NCBI GenBank assembly: GCA_021234155.1
Contig: JAJEKV010000030.1
Span: forward strand, 876,901-940,900
Source of the DNA: Isoetes taiwanensis
Taxonomy: Eukaryota; Streptophyta; Lycopodiopsida; Isoetales; Isoetaceae
DNA: 64,000 bases
Direction: 5' to 3'
Position numbers and translations under genes: made by a program
Notes under the pieces: generated by a model
What the model was told of the DNA's origin: nothing
Database searches by the model: none
What the model saw: the letters and a program-made list of their open reading frames with translations, nothing else
Part shown: positions 61,136-64,000 of the stretch, piece after piece
Numbering within the stretch: position 1 is the first letter of the stretch
Layout of the letters: every line of letters starts with the position of its first letter

Positions 61136-61756
61136 TGTTGGACTTGGTTCTCCATCTAAGCCAGCACCTGTATAAAAGTTATAGATATCCAACCAAACAT
61201 GCAGAATGAAGAAAATTGAACAAGTTAAGCAATTCAAGAGAAGAAGAAGGAAGGATCTTCTATAAAGATCAATCAAATACATCCTTGCAAGGGACCTTTA
61301 ATCATATGAAGAGGAGGCCCACCCTCCTCTTAGAGCATTGCCACTATGCTCACAGCAGAAATTATGGCATGCTCAAAGAACCATTAGGGAAAATCGATTC
61401 GTTGAATATTTATGTTTAGAGACCATGGTATCATGGTGTACATTAGATAATTGACATTATTTACGAGACTACCTAAATAGTAGCTTCGGTGAACAATATA
61501 TCGGGCGGTGGATCAATCTAGCAATGGTGATTGATCAATGGGTAAGATCTGGGGATTGCCGATTGCGGTGATCTCCACGAATATTTAACAGAAATTCATT
61601 ATGTCTGAATCTGAGTGGAGGCGAAATCTTAAGTTGAAGTTTAGGTGTTTGTTCTTTGAATATCTTCTGTTGAATACCTAATGTTTTGTGTGTGACATTT
61701 GTAACTTTAGTAAAATAAAAGGCTAAGTTCATATTTGAATAGTTTATTATTTAACA
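61136..61756 (+). repeat. 5' LTR of copia element
   Basis: Starts TGTTGGACTT and ends TTAACA, giving TGTT...AACA termini. An internal TATAAAAG at 61,171-61,178 is the likely promoter. The length is about 621 bp. The end is fixed by the primer site that starts two bases later. The start is inferred from the TGTTGG consensus and needs the 3' LTR for confirmation. Confidence 0.65.
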
Positions 61757-61757
61757 G

Positions 61758-61769
61758 TGGTATCAGAGC
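61758..61769 (+). other. Primer-binding site, initiator tRNA-Met
   Basis: TGGTATCAGAGC, the standard plant copia primer site complementary to the 3' end of initiator methionine tRNA. Confidence 0.9.
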
Positions 61770-61779
61770 TATCTATACA

Positions 61780-62811
61780 ATGTCCACACCTTTTGGAGCC
61801 ACTCTCTTAAGTTCAGTAGATGACATGTATTCCAGGGAGTAGGAGGTTTTCAGATATGGAAAGAGAGAGTCAAGGAAGTTTTGAAATTTGAAGGATTATG
61901 GTATATTGTTGAACCGAGTGCCAATGTGAATGATGAAATGAGTAGTTCTGCAGTAGGAGAATCTTCAACAGCCAGGTCAGGTGAATCTACTACAAAATCC
62001 AAAGAGGTTAGTAGTGACAAGGCAAGTGATGAAGTAAAAGTAAATCAGGCTAAAGCTATAATTATGTGCAAGGTTGCACCAAGCATAATGCTTAAATTGA
62101 GGGATCTGAGCCCTAGGGAGGCATGGCAATATTTAATCAAAACTTATGAAACAAAGAGCTCATCCTAGATTGATGTTTTGGAAAAGGAGATTAGGAAGAT
62201 GAGATTTGATGACAAAGCGCGGACTTGACCACAATGTTTCATAAATTTGACTCTCTTTGTGAAGATTTAGAAGCGGTGGTGTAAGTATGTCGGTGAGTCA
62301 CGGATCTTGGCAATCTCTAAAATGTTTGACAACTATGGAACATTGGCTACAATGATTAAAATTTGCGGGGAACGGGGAGGAAATTTGGCGGAATGCTTGA
62401 GCAGAAATGGCGAAATTTGTGAGTGACAATGAGAATGATGATGATGGAGAATCAGCAGAGGTTGTGAGGAAAGGGAAAGCCTCTAGTGATAGAGGTAAAC
62501 AAATTGGCCCATGTTATGGCTGTGGGGAAGTGGGGCATTTGAAATTCAATTGCCCTAGAAATGCTCAAAATGTAAAAACATGTTATACATGTGGAGGAGT
62601 AGGACATTTTGCATCTAAGTGCCCCAAGTCAAGGGGCGATGGCGAGCGAGGAGGTAGAGGAAAAGGTAAATCAAACCAATGGAATACCGGCAAGGGTAGA
62701 GGTAGAGTACTAAAGGCGACCAACACAAACATGGCTGTTATAGAATGTGAAGAGGAGGATTACGAAGAAGAGGTAACAAATGTCTTTTCTAGTTCCATAA
62801 GCGAATTCTAA
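61780..62811 (+). pseudogene. copia Gag
   Basis: An ATG at 61,780 opens the frame. A UBN2-type capsid segment follows in another frame (W-K-E-R-V-K-E-V-L-K-F-E-G-L-W) and continues to A-W-Q-Y-L-I-K-T-Y-E-T-K at 62,150. After a broken stretch, 62,407-62,811 carries two CCHC zinc knuckles (C-Y-G-C-G-E-V-G-H-L-K-F-N-C and C-Y-T-C-G-G-V-G-H-F-A-S-K-C), followed by a Gly/Arg-rich RNA-binding tail. Gag packages the element RNA. There are at least three frame breaks. Confidence 0.75.
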
Positions 62812-62950
62812 AACATCTTTTTGTTGTAGATTAGGAATTTGAAAAGAACAATCATAGGATCTTGATTTGCTTACAAAATGGGACAAGGAGCAAAGGACAA
62901 AAAGAACATTTGGTTGGGGATGGAAGAATTAGAGAAAAAAGCGGCGAGGA

Positions 62951-63999
62951 ATGATAAAATTGTATGATTTGCAAGGGAATCTAGTAGAAATTGAGAAGGT
63001 CTTTTGTGTGCCTTCAATTGTGAAAAATCTGATTTCTGTAAGTCAATTAGTTGACTTGGATTTCCAGGTCATTTTTGACAAGCTTGTATGCAAGATTTTG
63101 AAAGATAACAAAATATGTTTTTTTGGAAAACGAGTTGGAGATCTCTTTGAGTTGAATACTTCTGAAAAATTCCCTCTGATTAATAATATATCGTTGCGAC
63201 TTTGAAAACATGGCATGAACGTCTTGGCCATACCAATATGAGTAATGTGAAAGCTCTAAATAAATCTGGACTTATTAATGCTTCAAATGAAGACCAAAAG
63301 CATTTTGTCTGCAGGGGTTGTTTAATTGGAAAAAGTACCAGGTTACCATTTGGCAAGAGGTTTAAGAGAGCTGACACACCCTTGGAGCTAATACATACTG
63401 ATATATGTGGTCCTCTCAATATCAAAAGTCACTCTGGAAAGAGATATTTTATTACTTATATTGATGATTGCACTAGAAAGGCAAAATGTTACTGCTTAGA
63501 AAAAAAGAGTGAAGCTCTGAGGGCATTCAAGGAATATTTAACTGAAATGGAACGAGAGACAGGGTATAAAATTAAGTACCTGAGATCAGACAGGGGAGGA
63601 GAATATATATCAAAAAAATTCAAAACCTTTTGCATTATAGCTCACATGCAGATATTCCCCTCAGCAGAATGGGGTAGCAGAAAGAAAAAATAGGACTTGC
63701 TTGAATGTAGTTAGAGCTATGCTAAAACATGCAGGTTTGCCAAATAGATTATGGGAAGAAGCTCTAAAAACAGCTATCTATATTCAAAACAGGTTGCCAA
63801 GTGCAAGTTTAGATGGGGAAATCCCTGAACAATTATGGAGTAAGAAAATACCTATATATGAAGGTTTTAAAACCTATGGATGTCTGGCTTATGTTCACAT
63901 TCCTGAAGAATTGAGGGGAAAATTGGATGACAGGGCTTAAACTGCTTATTTAGTTGGATATGATGAGGAATCTAAAGCATACCGACTTTATGATTCAGA
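62951..63999 (+). pseudogene. copia Pol: protease-adjacent region and integrase (partial)
   Basis: 62,951-63,205 shows N-L-I-S-V-S-Q-L, the segment after the copia protease. 63,202-63,693 has the integrase zinc site (H-E-R-L-G-H then C-R-G-C), then H-T-D-I-C-G-P (first catalytic Asp) and L-R-S-D-R-G-G-E-Y (second Asp). A frameshift near 63,650 precedes N-G-V-A-E-R-K-N-R-T (catalytic Glu) and the W-x-E-A-x-x-T-A-x-x-x-x-N-R-L-P segment. A TAA at 63,938-63,940 interrupts just before the Y-L-V-G-Y motif. The protease active site and reverse transcriptase are not present in the window. Confidence 0.8.
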
Positions 64000-64000
64000 A

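Larger units (their letters stand above)
61136..64000 (+). mobile_element. Ty1/copia LTR retrotransposon, 5' half
   Basis: The 5' LTR is 61,136-61,756, followed by a primer-binding site, decayed gag, protease-adjacent region and integrase in Ty1/copia order. The element runs off the window before the reverse transcriptase, RNase H and 3' LTR, so its target duplication and LTR divergence cannot be measured here. Several small frameshifts and stops in gag and pol show that this copy is defective. Confidence 0.85.

Overview
This is nuclear DNA of a land plant. The evidence is GT-AG introns, plant-restricted families (a Kelch/coiled-coil protein like Arabidopsis At5g18590/At5g04420, a DUF620 protein, a clavaminate-synthase-like TauD/TfdA protein), a Ty1/copia retrotransposon with a tRNA-Met primer site, and long (CT)n tracts. 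The low gene density and the DUF7869-type transposase remnants suggest a non-flowering plant such as a fern or lycophyte. That lineage call is inference.

Layout. 1-3,440: complex repeats made of foldback units, arrays of an AGATTC motif and an AT-rich satellite of about 260 bp. 3,441-13,408: a newly delimited DNA element of about 10 kb. It has matching terminal inverted repeats, splits the satellite and duplicates TATC on both sides. It carries a decayed DUF7869-like transposase on the minus strand and, divergently, a decayed reading frame that resembles a beta-class DNA methyltransferase. 13,409-17,700: satellite remainder and mostly unassigned DNA. 17,700-18,660 and 27,604-28,575: a segmental duplication holding a broken receptor-kinase fragment. 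18,814-20,989: a broken multi-exon gene. 22,395-22,877: a helical ORF. 23,400-27,600: AGATTC arrays with a two-copy tandem duplication.

29,646-36,109 holds the one clearly intact gene: 15 exons on the minus strand that close in phase to 735 codons (six Kelch double-glycine motifs plus a C-terminal coiled coil). 39,406-42,385: a second DUF7869-like transposase copy, with a short non-LTR insertion in its N-terminal region. 42,700-47,500: gene fragments and a direct duplication. 47,522-47,635: a perfect 51-bp inverted repeat. 47,888-49,795: two (CT)n tracts around a Harbinger (HARBI1-like) fragment. 49,900-51,085: a LINE reverse-transcriptase remnant. 53,274-53,643: last exon of a TauD/TfdA-like gene. 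54,483-55,806: a DUF620 gene broken by several small frameshifts. 57,660-60,900: small tandem duplications, a CACTA-like hairpin, one hypothetical ORF and a second RT fragment. 61,136-64,000: the 5' half of a Ty1/copia element, cut by the window edge.

The genes do not form a pathway. Most of the window is a history of nested and decaying mobile DNA around a single housekeeping-type gene. No rRNA, tRNA or CRISPR was found.
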